A stretch of DNA of 64,000 nt from Psychrobacter immobilis (lineage in GTDB: Bacteria > Pseudomonadota > Gammaproteobacteria > Pseudomonadales > Moraxellaceae): NCBI RefSeq assembly GCF_904846175.1, contig NZ_CAJGZM010000001.1, positions 558,001 through 622,000 of the forward strand. Reading direction: 5' to 3'. Positions 20,546 through 31,609 of this stretch are shown one piece after another (position 1 is the stretch's first letter; every line of letters begins with the position of its first letter). The position numbers and the translations under genes are program-made. A model generated the notes under the pieces. The model searched no databases. It worked only from the letters and a program-made list of their open reading frames with translations, and was not told the DNA's origin.

Positions 20546-20957
20546 CGCAGGTTAAATATCAGTCGTAAACGACTAAAGTAGTGATAAGTGAGGCAAATAG
20601 TTGTTAAAATAGGGAGCGCTTGGCTTACCTTAACAATCGGCTCTAAGAAAATTAATCAATGTATATTTATAAATCTGCTTAAAGTAAGTCTGTATATATA
20701 AGCTACTAGCTATAACTTACTATCTGGGCTAGCTATTAACTAAGCTCGGCCAGTTTATTGAGCTATATTATAAATTTTGCTAAATAGTGTAGCTGATTTG
20801 GTTTTTTTTGACTATGATTAGTCGTCATTATATATAAAACGTTCTGATTTTCGAGATTATCATATAAATTACTGGTTTATTAGCCGCTAAATATCGCTAA
20901 AATACCCAAAGTGATTTAATGATCGCAATCCAATAGGCTCTACAATCATACATAGGT
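20546..20957. other. Intergenic region between divergent amgK and lptD
   Basis: These 412 AT-rich bases must contain the promoters for both directions. I found no ORF, strong hairpin or repeat. It is unusual only in length for this gene pair. Confidence 0.45.
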
Positions 20958-23900
20958 GTGCCCTTGTTATATTCTCCGCTTTACCAAAGCATCCGTTTGA
21001 TTTTATTTGGCGCCTTAAGCTTATCTAGCTTGACTGTCAGCGCCGCTATTAATAGTAATGATGCACAGATAAATACGCAGACCACTGAGCCGTCAGCGGT
21101 TAACAGTGCTAGCGCCTATGAGCCAAAAGTAGCGGCTGACGTCAATAACGATCTCAATGACAACATTAATAGTGTCAATCAAGACATCAGTTATCAAAAG
21201 GTACAAAGGCAAAATTCTGGCTTTGATAATGCTTTAGATAGTAACACTATCGATATCACGGAAATTAATGACAGTATTGATGCAACTGATAATAATCAAA
21301 ATAATGCCGCTGCGCCAGTAAATAGTGCTGCTACAGCTGAAACTAAAGCCGATAACCGCCAGGTTAACGACAGTGATGAAAGTATTCAAGAAAGTCTCAG
21401 ACGCTTGGCAGAATTTTATGAATTAACGCCTGAAACTGATCCTGCAACGTTAAATAATAATAGCAATGCTAATGTAGCAGATAACAACCAAAATGATATT
21501 CAAAATACGTTTACCGCGCGAACCATTCCGGCGGTAGGCAACGACTTAAAGCTGCTGCCAAATAGCGTCGATAGTGCCCAACGCTGCGAAGGTCAATGGG
21601 TTTACCCAAAGAAAAATCCCAATTATCAGCGAGCAGTCAATGAAACCGGTGCAAGCAACGGTCAGCCAGCACCCAATCTAAATGGCATTCCCAACAATCA
21701 AGCACCGCTGTTTGCAGAATCTGACTATGGCTACTATGATAATGTCGATTATGCTGAGCTATCAGGTAATGTGATTGTTGATCAAGGTACGCAGCATATC
21801 GAAGCGGACAAAATTATTATAGACTTGAATAACAATGTAGCAGCCGCGCAAGGTAAAGTGATGTTTACCGATCAAGCTACGGGGAATGGCAATCAATCTT
21901 CTATTCCATCCCAAGCTGGCAATGCTCAAAACAGCAGACCTTACAACAACAATATTCAAAATAATAATGCGAGCCTCACTGACAAAGCCTCAAAAGGTGG
22001 ACTTATCGGTGTCGCAGACAGTTTAAATTATAATACTGAGACTGGGCAATCAACCGCTAGCGATGTCGCTTTTGCCAGCGTAGAATTACAAGCACATGGC
22101 TATGCCAAGCGCCTAAATCGACCTAATGAGACACAGTACGAGCTCGACGAGGTAATGTTTAGCACCTGCCCGCCTACCAATCGTAAATGGCAGTTTGATG
22201 CCAAAAGTATCGACTTAGATACGGAAACGGGTCGCGGTGAAGCTTATAATACGACTTTTCGTATTGCCGATGTGCCGGTATTCTATTTACCCTATTTTAA
22301 CTTTCCTATAGACGATCGGCGCAGTAGTGGGTTTTTATTACCTAATGCTAGTATCAGTAGTGAAAGCGGTCTTGAAGTTGATGTACCTTATTACTTTAAT
22401 TTAGCACCCAACTATGATGCAACCCTTAATACCCACGTCTATACCAACCGTAACCCGATGCTCTCAGGTGAGTTTCGCTATTTGACTGAAGATTATGGCG
22501 AAGGTATTTTTAACGGCTCATATCTGCCTAATGATAAAAAGTATGACGGTGAAGATCGCAGCAGCTTATTTTATGATCATTATTGGGCATCTAAAAGCAT
22601 TCCGCGTCTAAGTGGCGATGCAAAATACAGCTACGTATCTGATGCGGACTATCTCAACGACTTTGATACTTTAGGTTTGTCAGACAACACCTTAAACCTA
22701 CCACGCCGTGCGCGAGTAAATTATTATAATGACTATGTCAATGGTGAGCTAAAGGTAGAAACTTTCCAAACGCTGGATGCCATTACCAATAGTGGGCAAC
22801 CCTTACAGGATAAAGATAAGCCTTACTCGCGTCTGCCGCAGCTCACACTGGACTATCGTCTGCCATGGGCAAAAAGCTTTGATATCACAGGGGTAAGTGA
22901 TACCGCTTATTTTAAAAAGTCTATCGATGATGGTTCTGAAAATGAAAAAAGTGGTACGCGAATTTATAATAAGCTCAGCGCCGTTTACCCTATGGAAAAA
23001 TCTTGGGGTTATATCAAGCCAAAACTCAGCTTACAGCATCTGTATACCTCTTATGATGAAGACAGTTTAGCAGACAACGACCTAAATAAGGACGATGGTA
23101 GCCAATCGGTATTTGTACCGCAAGCCAGTATTGACGCGGGTCTGCATTTTTATCAAGCAGGCTCACCTTTTGGCGCGTTTGATGATACTTTGGGTGGTTA
23201 TCGATTACTCAGTCCGCGCTTAAAATACACCTACTCGCCGTATAAAGATCAAAATGAGATTCCTAACTTTAATACCCGTATTGCCTCTATCAATTACGAG
23301 CAACTGTTTTCTGATAGTTGGTTTTTAGGACATGACCGTTTGCAAGATTTGCATGCTTTTACACCGGGTATTAATTATCGTTACATCGACGCAACGGGTG
23401 TGACACGTTTTGATGGTAGTATCGCAGAGCAGTTTTATATCGACGATGGGCGTGTGACCCTTGATGACGAAAAACCTGTATTAACTTCATCGTCTTCAGG
23501 AATGGTATGGGATACGAGTACTCAGCCTTATAACAATGTCTGGATCGATATGAGCGGTGCGCTTACTAATAACTATGATTTAAACTACATCACTACTGAG
23601 CTACGTTATCAGCCATCTGATAACAGCTTATTTAACGTCGGTTTTGTGAAGCGTATGCGTGATGAAAACACTGACCAATTACCTTTGTCAGCGTTTACCG
23701 CCTCAGCGGTTTTCCCGATCAATAATAACTGGCGCGTATTGGCGCAAGGTCAGTATGATTATAATCGTGATAAGATGCTCGATTCGTTAGTTGGTGTCGA
23801 TTATGAGGATTGTTGTTTCGGTTTTGCCGTTTATGGTCGCCGTTACTATAATGACTTAAATATCAAAGACAAACCGACGCAAGCGATTATGGCAGAAATC

Positions 23901-23999
23901 AGACTTAATGGTCTTGGTAGCGGTAGCAGCCGTTTAACGCGCTTACTTTCTGACAAAGTGTTAGGATTTGAGCCCGTTCAAAGCGCCTGGAAGGATTAA
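20958..23999 (+). CDS. lptD: LptD, outer-membrane LPS/LOS assembly barrel
   Basis: LptD inserts lipopolysaccharide into the outer leaflet together with LptE. The order is signal peptide (to about residue 30, TVSAA), an Asn/Asp-rich linker of about 170 residues, an LptA-like jellyroll (YAELSGNVIVDQGTQHIEADKIIIDL, about 268-350, with an Asn-rich insert), then the large beta-barrel. The four cysteines needed for the two inter-domain disulfides are all present: Cys210, Cys404, and the adjacent pair Cys952-Cys953 (YEDCCFGFAVYGRRYYND). The proposed start is a GTG; no better ATG lies before the signal sequence. At 1013 residues it is longer than E. coli LptD (784), the excess being the N-terminal linker and the insert. 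surA follows. Confidence 0.92.
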   Translation: MPLLYSPLYQSIRLILFGALSLSSLTVSAAINSNDAQINTQTTEPSAVNSASAYEPKVAADVNNDLNDNINSVNQDISYQKVQRQNSGFDNALDSNTIDITEINDSIDATDNNQNNAAAPVNSAATAETKADNRQVNDSDESIQESLRRLAEFYELTPETDPATLNNNSNANVADNNQNDIQNTFTARTIPAVGNDLKLLPNSVDSAQRCEGQWVYPKKNPNYQRAVNETGASNGQPAPNLNGIPNNQAPLFAESDYGYYDNVDYAELSGNVIVDQGTQHIEADKIIIDLNNNVAAAQGKVMFTDQATGNGNQSSIPSQAGNAQNSRPYNNNIQNNNASLTDKASKGGLIGVADSLNYNTETGQSTASDVAFASVELQAHGYAKRLNRPNETQYELDEVMFSTCPPTNRKWQFDAKSIDLDTETGRGEAYNTTFRIADVPVFYLPYFNFPIDDRRSSGFLLPNASISSESGLEVDVPYYFNLAPNYDATLNTHVYTNRNPMLSGEFRYLTEDYGEGIFNGSYLPNDKKYDGEDRSSLFYDHYWASKSIPRLSGDAKYSYVSDADYLNDFDTLGLSDNTLNLPRRARVNYYNDYVNGELKVETFQTLDAITNSGQPLQDKDKPYSRLPQLTLDYRLPWAKSFDITGVSDTAYFKKSIDDGSENEKSGTRIYNKLSAVYPMEKSWGYIKPKLSLQHLYTSYDEDSLADNDLNKDDGSQSVFVPQASIDAGLHFYQAGSPFGAFDDTLGGYRLLSPRLKYTYSPYKDQNEIPNFNTRIASINYEQLFSDSWFLGHDRLQDLHAFTPGINYRYIDATGVTRFDGSIAEQFYIDDGRVTLDDEKPVLTSSSSGMVWDTSTQPYNNVWIDMSGALTNNYDLNYITTELRYQPSDNSLFNVGFVKRMRDENTDQLPLSAFTASAVFPINNNWRVLAQGQYDYNRDKMLDSLVGVDYEDCCFGFAVYGRRYYNDLNIKDKPTQAIMAEIRLNGLGSGSSRLTRLLSDKVLGFEPVQSAWKD

Positions 24000-24195
24000 T
24001 AAAGTGTCGTTTATACGATTATATTCACGTATGATTGATGACGTTATTTATAGAGTAGTATTTGTGCTATAACAGCATATAACAGTGTTTGTACCCTATT
24101 TATTATAGACAACCTTAGCCGCTACTTTAATTAAGAGTATCGTCAATAGGCTTAACCGATTACCATCCGATGCAATGACATTGATGAGGAGCATC

Positions 24196-25605
24196 ATGAG
24201 ATTTTTTTCTTTACGTCAAACCAGCCGAGCTGTATTAGTTGCTATGAGTGTGACTGGTGCTATTGCCCTAAGCCTTAGTGCGCAAGCAGCGACCGTTAAG
24301 CCTGCAAAAGCGCAAGCCTCTCAAGCAAATGTCGCAGCTGGACAAAATAGCGTGAATCGTTTGACGCCTGCCAATAGTACAGACGGCATCATTGCATTGG
24401 TCAATGAAAATGCGATCTTAAAAAGTGATTTAATCGCTGCTATTGCGCAAACCCAAGCACGTGCGCAAGCGGCTGGCGAACCGATTGCCAATTCAGCCCA
24501 GCTGCAGTCTGAAGTATTAAACGCCCTTATCTTGCGCGAATTACAGTTAACCATGGTCAAACGTGTTGGATTAAATCCTGATGAAGCAGCCATCAATCAA
24601 CGCTTGGCTCAAATTGCCCAAGCGGAAGGACTAAATAGCATTAGTGAACTGCAGCAACGTTTGGACGCTGCAAAACCAGGTAGCTATGCTACTCTGCGCG
24701 CGCAATTGATTGAAGATGCGGCTATCCAAGCTTTGCAACAACGCCAAATATCTAGCCGCGTGCGCATTAGTGAGCAAGATATCGATGCCTTTTTGGCCTC
24801 TCCTGAAGCTAAGCGTTTAAGTCAAAGCGAATATCAAACCGTTCATGTCCGTATCCCCTATATGGATGATTACAGCCGCTTGTCAGAAGCTCAGCGTAAT
24901 GAGGCACTAAAAGTCGCGCAGCGTCTACGTACACGATTACAAGCACCAAATGTTGATGTAATAGAAGCTATCGCAGCAAGTCAAGGCAGCTATCCCATTC
25001 AGTTGCAAGGTGGCGACATGGGTTTCCATAAAGCAGCAGCTTTACCGACTGAACTGGCAAGCGAAATCACCAAGCTTGAGGTCGGCGCAGTGAGCGCGCC
25101 ACTCATAACCCCTGAAGGCATTGATATTATTAAACTGGCTGATAAAAAATCCAGTGATACCATGCTAGTACCGCAGTGGCATACGCGTCATATCTTAGTC
25201 AAAGTCGATGAGTTGCAAACAGATGCGCTTGCTGAACAAAAAATCAATGACCTCTATGCCCAATTACGTAGTGGCGCTGATTTTGCTGGTTTAGCATCGA
25301 CTTATTCAGATGATTCCGGCTCAGCAGGACGCGGTGGCGATTTGGATTGGGTTGGTGAAGAGCAAATGATTGGTCCGTTTGAAGCGATGATGAAAAATAC
25401 CGCGGTCGGCGATTATTCTGCACCATTCAAAACGCAATTTGGTTGGCATATCTTAAAAGTTGAAGGTAAGCGTCAACAAGATGTCAGCGATGAGTACCGT
25501 CGTAATATGGCACGCCAAGCGCTATATCAGCGTCTTGCCCCACAAGCCAAAGAAGACTGGCTACAAGAACTACGCGCCGGCGCTTACATTCAGGTACTTG
25601 GTTAG
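24196..25605 (+). CDS. surA: SurA, periplasmic chaperone and peptidyl-prolyl isomerase
   Basis: SurA escorts unfolded outer-membrane proteins to BamA. I start at 24196 (469 aa), because this ATG has an AGGAG site four bases before it; an ATG at 24175 would add seven residues. There is a signal peptide (core LVAMSVTGAIALSL, cleavage near AQA). The N-domain (IIALVNENAILKSDL ... LILRELQLTMVKRVGL) is followed by a degenerate parvulin domain (YQTVHVRIPYMDD) and an intact one (WHTRHILVKVDE ... FAGLASTYSDDSGSAGRGGDLDWV ... FGWHILKVEGKR). It follows lptD at 196 bp, the conserved lptD-surA order; a terminator is close behind. Confidence 0.92.
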   Translation: MRFFSLRQTSRAVLVAMSVTGAIALSLSAQAATVKPAKAQASQANVAAGQNSVNRLTPANSTDGIIALVNENAILKSDLIAAIAQTQARAQAAGEPIANSAQLQSEVLNALILRELQLTMVKRVGLNPDEAAINQRLAQIAQAEGLNSISELQQRLDAAKPGSYATLRAQLIEDAAIQALQQRQISSRVRISEQDIDAFLASPEAKRLSQSEYQTVHVRIPYMDDYSRLSEAQRNEALKVAQRLRTRLQAPNVDVIEAIAASQGSYPIQLQGGDMGFHKAAALPTELASEITKLEVGAVSAPLITPEGIDIIKLADKKSSDTMLVPQWHTRHILVKVDELQTDALAEQKINDLYAQLRSGADFAGLASTYSDDSGSAGRGGDLDWVGEEQMIGPFEAMMKNTAVGDYSAPFKTQFGWHILKVEGKRQQDVSDEYRRNMARQALYQRLAPQAKEDWLQELRAGAYIQVLG

Positions 25606-25647
25606 TTAGTATTAAGTTAACCAAATATTAGTTAAAGTATTTTATAA

Positions 25648-25682
25648 AGAAGGGTATATGCCAATGCATATGCCTTTTTTTA
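25648..25682 (+). terminator. Terminator after surA
   Basis: A stem AAGGGTATATGC / GCATATGCCTTT with a short loop (one G-T pair) is followed by a run of T, 43 bp after the surA stop. Confidence 0.8.
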
Positions 25683-25810
25683 ATCTGGATCATTTGTTAA
25701 AAGTACGATTGTTTATGAGATAAGTTCTACCTTGGAGTTTTAATCCGTTAACGCCTCTATTAACAGTTGCAAAAAGCTTTAAATATATATAGAAATCACA
25801 AACAAAGAAA

Positions 25811-25842
25811 AGCCCCGAACCTAGGGCGATGGGTTCAGGGCT
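25811..25842. other. Isolated GC-rich hairpin in the surA/EEP intergenic region
   Basis: AGCCCCGAACC and GGTTCAGGGCT pair with one mismatch around a loop. Read leftward it is followed by TTTTCTTT, a weak terminator tail. It is in a 513-bp gap (25606-26118) with no supported gene; the only other structure there is the palindrome at 26038-26059. Confidence 0.5.
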
Positions 25843-26037
25843 ATGGCGTTTCATATTGTTGTTATTATCTCTTCCGTGTTGACTCATCCTAAGTCATAAA
25901 CAGTAACTTATAAGACAGCGGGCTGACCTGTGCTTTTATGGCTACTGTCTCAACACTGCATCCTTGCGTATCCTTGTGTTGATGATTGTATTCTAGGCCA
26001 ATTTATGCGAGACGACTAGAGGCTAAAGACCTTATTT

Positions 26038-26059
26038 GACGTAAGCATTTGCTTACGTC
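26038..26059. terminator. Perfect 22-bp palindrome, possible terminator for the EEP gene
   Basis: GACGTAAGCA-TT-TGCTTACGTC is a perfect inverted repeat 60 bp beyond the end of the leftward EEP-family gene. The T tail on that side is poor, so it could also be an operator. Confidence 0.45.
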
Positions 26060-26118
26060 GCAAGTGCTTTTTATCAGCATTTTATCTAGATACTACAACC
26101 TTCTTAGCAATCGCTCTT

Positions 26119-27237
26119 CTATTCTGCTTCTGCGTGCTCTTTTGATACTTTGCAGCCTTCTTTCTTGCCGGCTTCAATGGTGTTTTTTGCCTCTTTGACA
26201 TCCTCTGCTTTTTCGGTGGGCGCATTGTCTTCTTGTTTACTCGCCTGCTCTGGCTCATATTGTAGGGTCGTCATTACCGGAAAGTGATCAGAGCCAATAG
26301 ACGGCATGCGCTTGATATCGACCACCGTAAAACAAGCACTGTGAAAAATATGGTCTAGAGCCCAGCGTAAAAATGGGTACTTAACGTGAAAGGTATTGAT
26401 AAAATGCCGTCCGATACGTGGGTCTAGCAAGCCTGAGATACGCTGAAAACGACGGGTGGTTTTTGACCAAGCAACATCGTTTAAATCACCCGCCAATATA
26501 GCGGTTTGGTTATTCTCTTTAATATGTTTTCCAACCATCAGTAGCTCGGCATCGCGAGTCGTAGATTTATCCGCTTCTGTCGGACTTGGTGGCATCGGAT
26601 GTAAGCAGTATAACCAAATTATTTGTCCGCTTTGCAAGCGCATCTGTGTATGAATAGAGGGTATGTCATCTATAATCAAATACTTTACTTCAGGATTTAT
26701 CAGCTCAAGCTTGGAATACAGGTGCATCCCGTATAGATTGTCTAATGGCACTTTTACCGTATACGGATAATCTGCTTCAATTTGATTGAGCGCTGTTTCC
26801 CATTTCTCATCCGTCTCTAAAGTAATTAAGATATCAGGCTGTTTATCTTTGACCAACTCAATCAGTTTTTGGGTTTCATCATTCGGCGTCAATACATTTG
26901 AAACCATGATTTTTAACTGACAGTCCTGAACTTCCGGCTTATCAACGGCGTTTTTTACTTCTTTTTTCCACAGTTTGGTATAGGGCAATACCATACGCAG
27001 CTGAAAGGCTAAAGTAATGCTCAAAACGATAAATAGCAGCCACTGCCCCAGTTGCCATTCTGTGCCAAATACCAGCATACCAACCCATGCAATGATACCC
27101 AATATCATAATTTGAATACGTGGAAACTCAACACCGCGCACCCACCAATGATCAAGTGGTAACCAGCCCCAAATGGTGACAAATGCGATTAGTCCCGCCA
27201 ACCACTGTGCGCCATAATATAATAGGGAGAAATCCAT
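26119..27237 (-). CDS. Membrane-anchored endonuclease/exonuclease/phosphatase (EEP) family protein
   Basis: Three hydrophobic segments in the first 90 residues anchor the protein. Residues about 105-340 form an EEP domain: KIMVSNVLTPND (strand 1 with the metal-site Asn), ITLETDEKW, LYCLHPMPP, the signature AGDLNDVAWS, and the C-terminal GSDHFPVMTTL with the catalytic Asp-His. The fold covers nucleases, sphingomyelinases and phosphoinositide phosphatases, so the substrate cannot be told. The C-terminal 35 residues are Lys/Glu-rich and probably disordered. It stands alone between two long intergenic gaps. Confidence 0.8.
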   Translation of the reverse strand: MDFSLLYYGAQWLAGLIAFVTIWGWLPLDHWWVRGVEFPRIQIMILGIIAWVGMLVFGTEWQLGQWLLFIVLSITLAFQLRMVLPYTKLWKKEVKNAVDKPEVQDCQLKIMVSNVLTPNDETQKLIELVKDKQPDILITLETDEKWETALNQIEADYPYTVKVPLDNLYGMHLYSKLELINPEVKYLIIDDIPSIHTQMRLQSGQIIWLYCLHPMPPSPTEADKSTTRDAELLMVGKHIKENNQTAILAGDLNDVAWSKTTRRFQRISGLLDPRIGRHFINTFHVKYPFLRWALDHIFHSACFTVVDIKRMPSIGSDHFPVMTTLQYEPEQASKQEDNAPTEKAEDVKEAKNTIEAGKKEGCKVSKEHAEAE

Positions 27238-27896
27238 AATATGTATCGACCGTTTATTAAATGAATGGCTAAGCCAATGATGGTATTGATTAATTGTTTT
27301 TACTAGGGCGCGTCCTCATTTTAAAAATGGTGATAAAAATGAGATAAATTGCAGCCAAACAAGGAAAATAGTGCAGTTAATATCGGGATATTACCCAGCT
27401 ATTTGACGAAGTTTGGCAAAATTTAGCCATTTTTAGACCATTTAGATGTCTATCGATTGAATTGAGGACAAGCCCGAACTGATATTAAATTTATTTAATG
27501 TCTTTGCTATCCAAATTGTCGATATTTAAACTTTTAATATCAACGTTAATAGCCGCTGCTTACTTTAGCATTTCATGACAGCAGCGCCTACTATTGAAGA
27601 TAAATTACGTTATAGTCACTATAAAAAGTTACAATCTAAACCTCTCGTTAGAATATGAACCTATTAATAGAGCACCCTTTTACTAAGTAACTATTTCCAT
27701 AAGTAGTCAGCTGCAGATTGGATAGCAAATCTGACTGGCATCGTTAACCAATCCATCACTCAATGTTATAATGAACATAGCGATAAGTGTATGAAAAACC
27801 CTGAAAGTTCTCTAAAAAACCTTGCTTTTTAGGGCTATTCACGGCATTGTTATCGGTTGACGATGCAACAATTTATTGTAAAAAGGATTAAGTTTC
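27238..27896. other. 659-bp intergenic region between the EEP gene and asd
   Basis: I see no gene. I looked for a lysine riboswitch before asd and found no recognisable L-box elements. A plausible promoter lies at 27744-27772. Confidence 0.5.
27744..27772 (+). promoter_or_regulatory. Putative sigma-70 promoter upstream of asd
   Basis: TTAACC, a 17-bp spacer and a perfect TATAAT lie about 125 bp before the asd start. Confidence 0.5.
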
Positions 27897-29030
27897 ATGA
27901 GTAATTTAACAGTAGGCTTGGTAGGCTGGCGCGGTATGGTCGGGTCAGTATTAATAGAGCGTATGCGTGAAGAAAAAGACTTTGACGGTATGACACCGGT
28001 GTTTTTTTCAACCAGTAACGCGGGCGGCGACGCACCAAGCTTTGATGGTATCAAGACCAGCCAACTAAAAGATGCTCATGATATTGAAGCACTTGCTGCT
28101 TGTGATGTGATTATTACCTGCCAAGGTGGCGATTACACCTCAAAGGTTCATCAACCACTCCGTGATAGCGGTTGGACTGGCTACTGGATTGATGCGGCAA
28201 GCACCTTACGCATGGAAGACGACAGCATCATCATTCTTGATCCTGTTAACCGCAGCGTCATCGATAGTGCGCTTGCAAATGGTAAAAAAGACTTTATCGG
28301 CGGTAACTGCACCGTGTCACTGATGCTAATGGCTATCGGTGAGCTGTTTAATAAAGGCTGGGTCGAATGGGTCAGCGCCATGACGTATCAAGCAGCAAGT
28401 GGCTCTGGTGCGAACAACATGCGCGAGTTAATCGAAGGCATGGGCGTACTCCATGATGCTGTCAAAGATGAGCTTGCCAATCCTGCCAGCGCCATCCTTG
28501 AGATTGATAAGAAAATCGCTCAGACTCAGCGCTCAGACGATTTCCCTAAACAATACTTTGGCGTACCATTAGCGGGTAGCTTGATTCCTTATATCGATGC
28601 GCAATTAGAAAATAAACAGTCTCGTGAAGAATGGAAAGGTGGCGTTGAAACCAATAAAATCCTTGGCAACTCTGAAACAGATAAGATTGCTATCGACGGC
28701 ATGTGTGTTCGCGTTGGGGCGATGCGTTGTCATGCACAAGGCTTAACAATTAAGCTTAAAAAAGACATTCCATTAGAAGAAATTGAAGCGGCATTGAAGA
28801 ATAGCGGTAATGAATGGCTAGACGTGGTGGAAGACGATAAAGAAGCCACTATGAACCGTTTGACGCCCGTAGCCGTGACTGGTACTTTGACGGTTGCATT
28901 AGGACGCCTGCGTAAGCTTAATATGGGACCTGAATACCTCGGCGCGTTCACTGTCGGCGACCAGCTGTTATGGGGCGCAGCAGAGCCATTACGTCGTATG
29001 TTAAATATCATCCGTGAGCAAAACCGCTAA
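27897..29030 (+). CDS. asd: Aspartate-semialdehyde dehydrogenase
   Basis: Asd reduces aspartyl phosphate to the semialdehyde, the branch point to lysine/diaminopimelate, threonine and methionine. The N-terminal [18 protein letters not shown] binds [16 protein letters not shown] contains the catalytic Cys, and the substrate/His region is [13 protein letters not shown]. The 377-aa length fits the gammaproteobacterial class. AAAGGA precedes the ATG. A compact terminator follows, so it is monocistronic. Confidence 0.95.
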   Translation: MSNLTVGLVGWRGMVGSVLIERMREEKDFDGMTPVFFSTSNAGGDAPSFDGIKTSQLKDAHDIEALAACDVIITCQGGDYTSKVHQPLRDSGWTGYWIDAASTLRMEDDSIIILDPVNRSVIDSALANGKKDFIGGNCTVSLMLMAIGELFNKGWVEWVSAMTYQAASGSGANNMRELIEGMGVLHDAVKDELANPASAILEIDKKIAQTQRSDDFPKQYFGVPLAGSLIPYIDAQLENKQSREEWKGGVETNKILGNSETDKIAIDGMCVRVGAMRCHAQGLTIKLKKDIPLEEIEAALKNSGNEWLDVVEDDKEATMNRLTPVAVTGTLTVALGRLRKLNMGPEYLGAFTVGDQLLWGAAEPLRRMLNIIREQNR

Positions 29031-29057
29031 ATTAATGGGCTTAATCTTAAATTAGAG

Positions 29058-29083
29058 AAAGACAGCGCTTGCTGTCTTTTTTT
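29058..29083 (+). terminator. Terminator after asd
   Basis: AAAGACAGC-GCTT-GCTGTCTTT followed by TTTT; 28 bp beyond the asd stop and suited to serve the convergent SOUL gene as well. Confidence 0.92.
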
Positions 29084-29109
29084 ATGGAAAAATTTTCGTT
29101 AATAATGGG

Positions 29110-29847
29110 TTATTTTGCTTGATAAGCGATCATTACTTCATTGCGGCGCATAAAAGGTAATGTCCAAGGGGGATTATAACGTGCCAGTTCTGGTGTGCCT
29201 ATTATGTTTAATTTTTGCATTTGCATCCAAGACTGCAATTCTGCTGTTTTTGCAGCTACCTTTTCAGCACCAGCTAGCCCTGAGAATTTGATAACACCAT
29301 AAGTCTGCGGCGGCACTTCGATAATTGTGATGTCTGGATTATTTGGCTTCGGTAACGTTTGCATACTATATTGGCTTGGCATAGTAAATTGTACGCGCCA
29401 TTTACCATCGTTTTGTTGCTGGTGCTCTTGTTTAATAGACACTGGTGCTGTCATAGCAATTTTTTGCGACCCTCCATTTTTCTTGGTTGCAGATTGCTTT
29501 GCTTCAAATTGCATGGCTACGGGCGCTGTCGTGCTAATTTTACTACTCTCGCCACTCGGCGCAGTATTATTACCGAATATATAATCCGCTAATATCTTAA
29601 ATCCTGCACGACTAGCCGCATCTTGGTCACCAGACACCCAAGTTTGCGCCACCAGCTGACTCTCATAGCGACGTAACTCAAAGTCTTCGGTCTGTTTTAG
29701 TACAGTATATTTCGGCTCTTCGGTTGCCATAGCTACTCCTGATAGTAATAACGCACTGGTTAATAATACGCCACTTAATAGCGTTCTATTCAATACCGTT
29801 CCATTCAAAAGCGAATGTTTCGATGATAGGTAGCTTGCTTTGCTCAT
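29110..29847 (-). CDS. SOUL haem-binding family protein, exported
   Basis: The 245-residue product has a signal peptide with core LLSGVLLTSALLLSGVAMA. The mature part starts EEPKYTVLKQTEDFELRRYESQLVAQTWV, the usual SOUL/HBP opening, and continues with ISTTAPVAMQFE and IAMTAPVSIKQE, the paired TAPV motifs, and ends with LPFMRRNEVMIAYQ. I start at 29847 because of the GGAGAG site before it; the upstream ATG at 29880 has none. Bacterial SOUL proteins have no settled function; haem binding is known for some vertebrate members only. Monocistronic and convergent with asd. Confidence 0.85.
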   Translation of the reverse strand: MSKASYLSSKHSLLNGTVLNRTLLSGVLLTSALLLSGVAMATEEPKYTVLKQTEDFELRRYESQLVAQTWVSGDQDAASRAGFKILADYIFGNNTAPSGESSKISTTAPVAMQFEAKQSATKKNGGSQKIAMTAPVSIKQEHQQQNDGKWRVQFTMPSQYSMQTLPKPNNPDITIIEVPPQTYGVIKFSGLAGAEKVAAKTAELQSWMQMQKLNIIGTPELARYNPPWTLPFMRRNEVMIAYQAK

Positions 29848-30087
29848 ACTTTCTCTCCGCTGTGCAAAAATAGCGTTCAATACTCTTAAATTTGCAGCAG
29901 TTATTCATTTACTGTAGCAATTACTGGGCAAAGTTGTCTGTGTATTTTAGTTATATTCCTCTAATAGAAAATACTAATTTTTAACCCTATGATTTATATG
30001 CTGAGGCTATTTTTATAATTGCTTTTCCTATCTATGCAGATTATCTGACGCATAAATATCGTAGTCCCCAAAAACGCCCGATAATGC

Positions 30088-30093
30088 TATAAT
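30088..30093 (+). promoter_or_regulatory. Probable -10 box for tgt
   Basis: A perfect TATAAT occurs 37 bp before the tgt ATG; the -35 element is not recognisable. Confidence 0.4.
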
Positions 30094-30126
30094 TGGCGTT
30101 ATTTTCTTAGCTTAAATAGCGGTTAA

Positions 30127-31281
<1,155 letters not shown>

Positions 31282-31339
31282 TTGCTTTGAATAGATTCTG
31301 ACTTAATAATAAACCTGTTATTAAAATATTTTAAGTACA

Positions 31340-31377
31340 AAAATGCCAGTCGGCTTAAACTGACTGGCATTTTCTTT
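31340..31377. terminator. Bidirectional terminator between tgt and metS
   Basis: AAAATGCCAGTC and GACTGGCATTTT form a stem around an 11-nt loop (GGCTTAAACT region), with T-rich sequence on both sides. Confidence 0.88.
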
Positions 31378-31425
31378 TATAACTCTTAAAAACTTTAACG
31401 CTTATAATATTCTATGCTTAAAGAT

Positions 31426-31557
31426 TTAAAAGTTATCATCTGGTACTTGACTCATTGGCACATCTGGATTGTTTCTTAGATGTATGATGGAAGCAATCAA
31501 ACCGCCCCATATAAGTACCATTGAGATAATCATAAAAATAATAGCTGAAGTGCTCAT
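31426..31557 (-). CDS. metS: MetS-like small subunit of the NSS transporter
   Basis: A 43-residue peptide, MSTSAIIFMIISMVLIWGGL at the start, one transmembrane helix, then IIHLRNNPDVPMSQ and an acidic tail. The opening MSTSAI...WGGL matches the MetS/small-subunit family that accompanies MetP-type sodium:amino acid symporters. It follows the transporter gene by 52 bp on the same strand, and AGGAATTT lies just before its ATG. The symbol is given by similarity to the Corynebacterium MetPS system, where the small subunit is needed for transport. Confidence 0.8.
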   Translation of the reverse strand: MSTSAIIFMIISMVLIWGGLIASIIHLRNNPDVPMSQVPDDNF

Positions 31558-31609
31558 AATAAATTCCTATTGAAATGTTAATCTACCTGCTAACTATTTA
31601 GTTCACTAA

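Noticed and set aside
25690..25887. 65-codon leftward frame that contains a hairpin, considered as an attenuator leader peptide
   Set aside because: No run of a regulatory amino acid and no biosynthetic gene downstream on that strand.
27238..27896. Lysine riboswitch before asd
   Set aside because: The conserved L-box elements could not be found; only a promoter is plausible.
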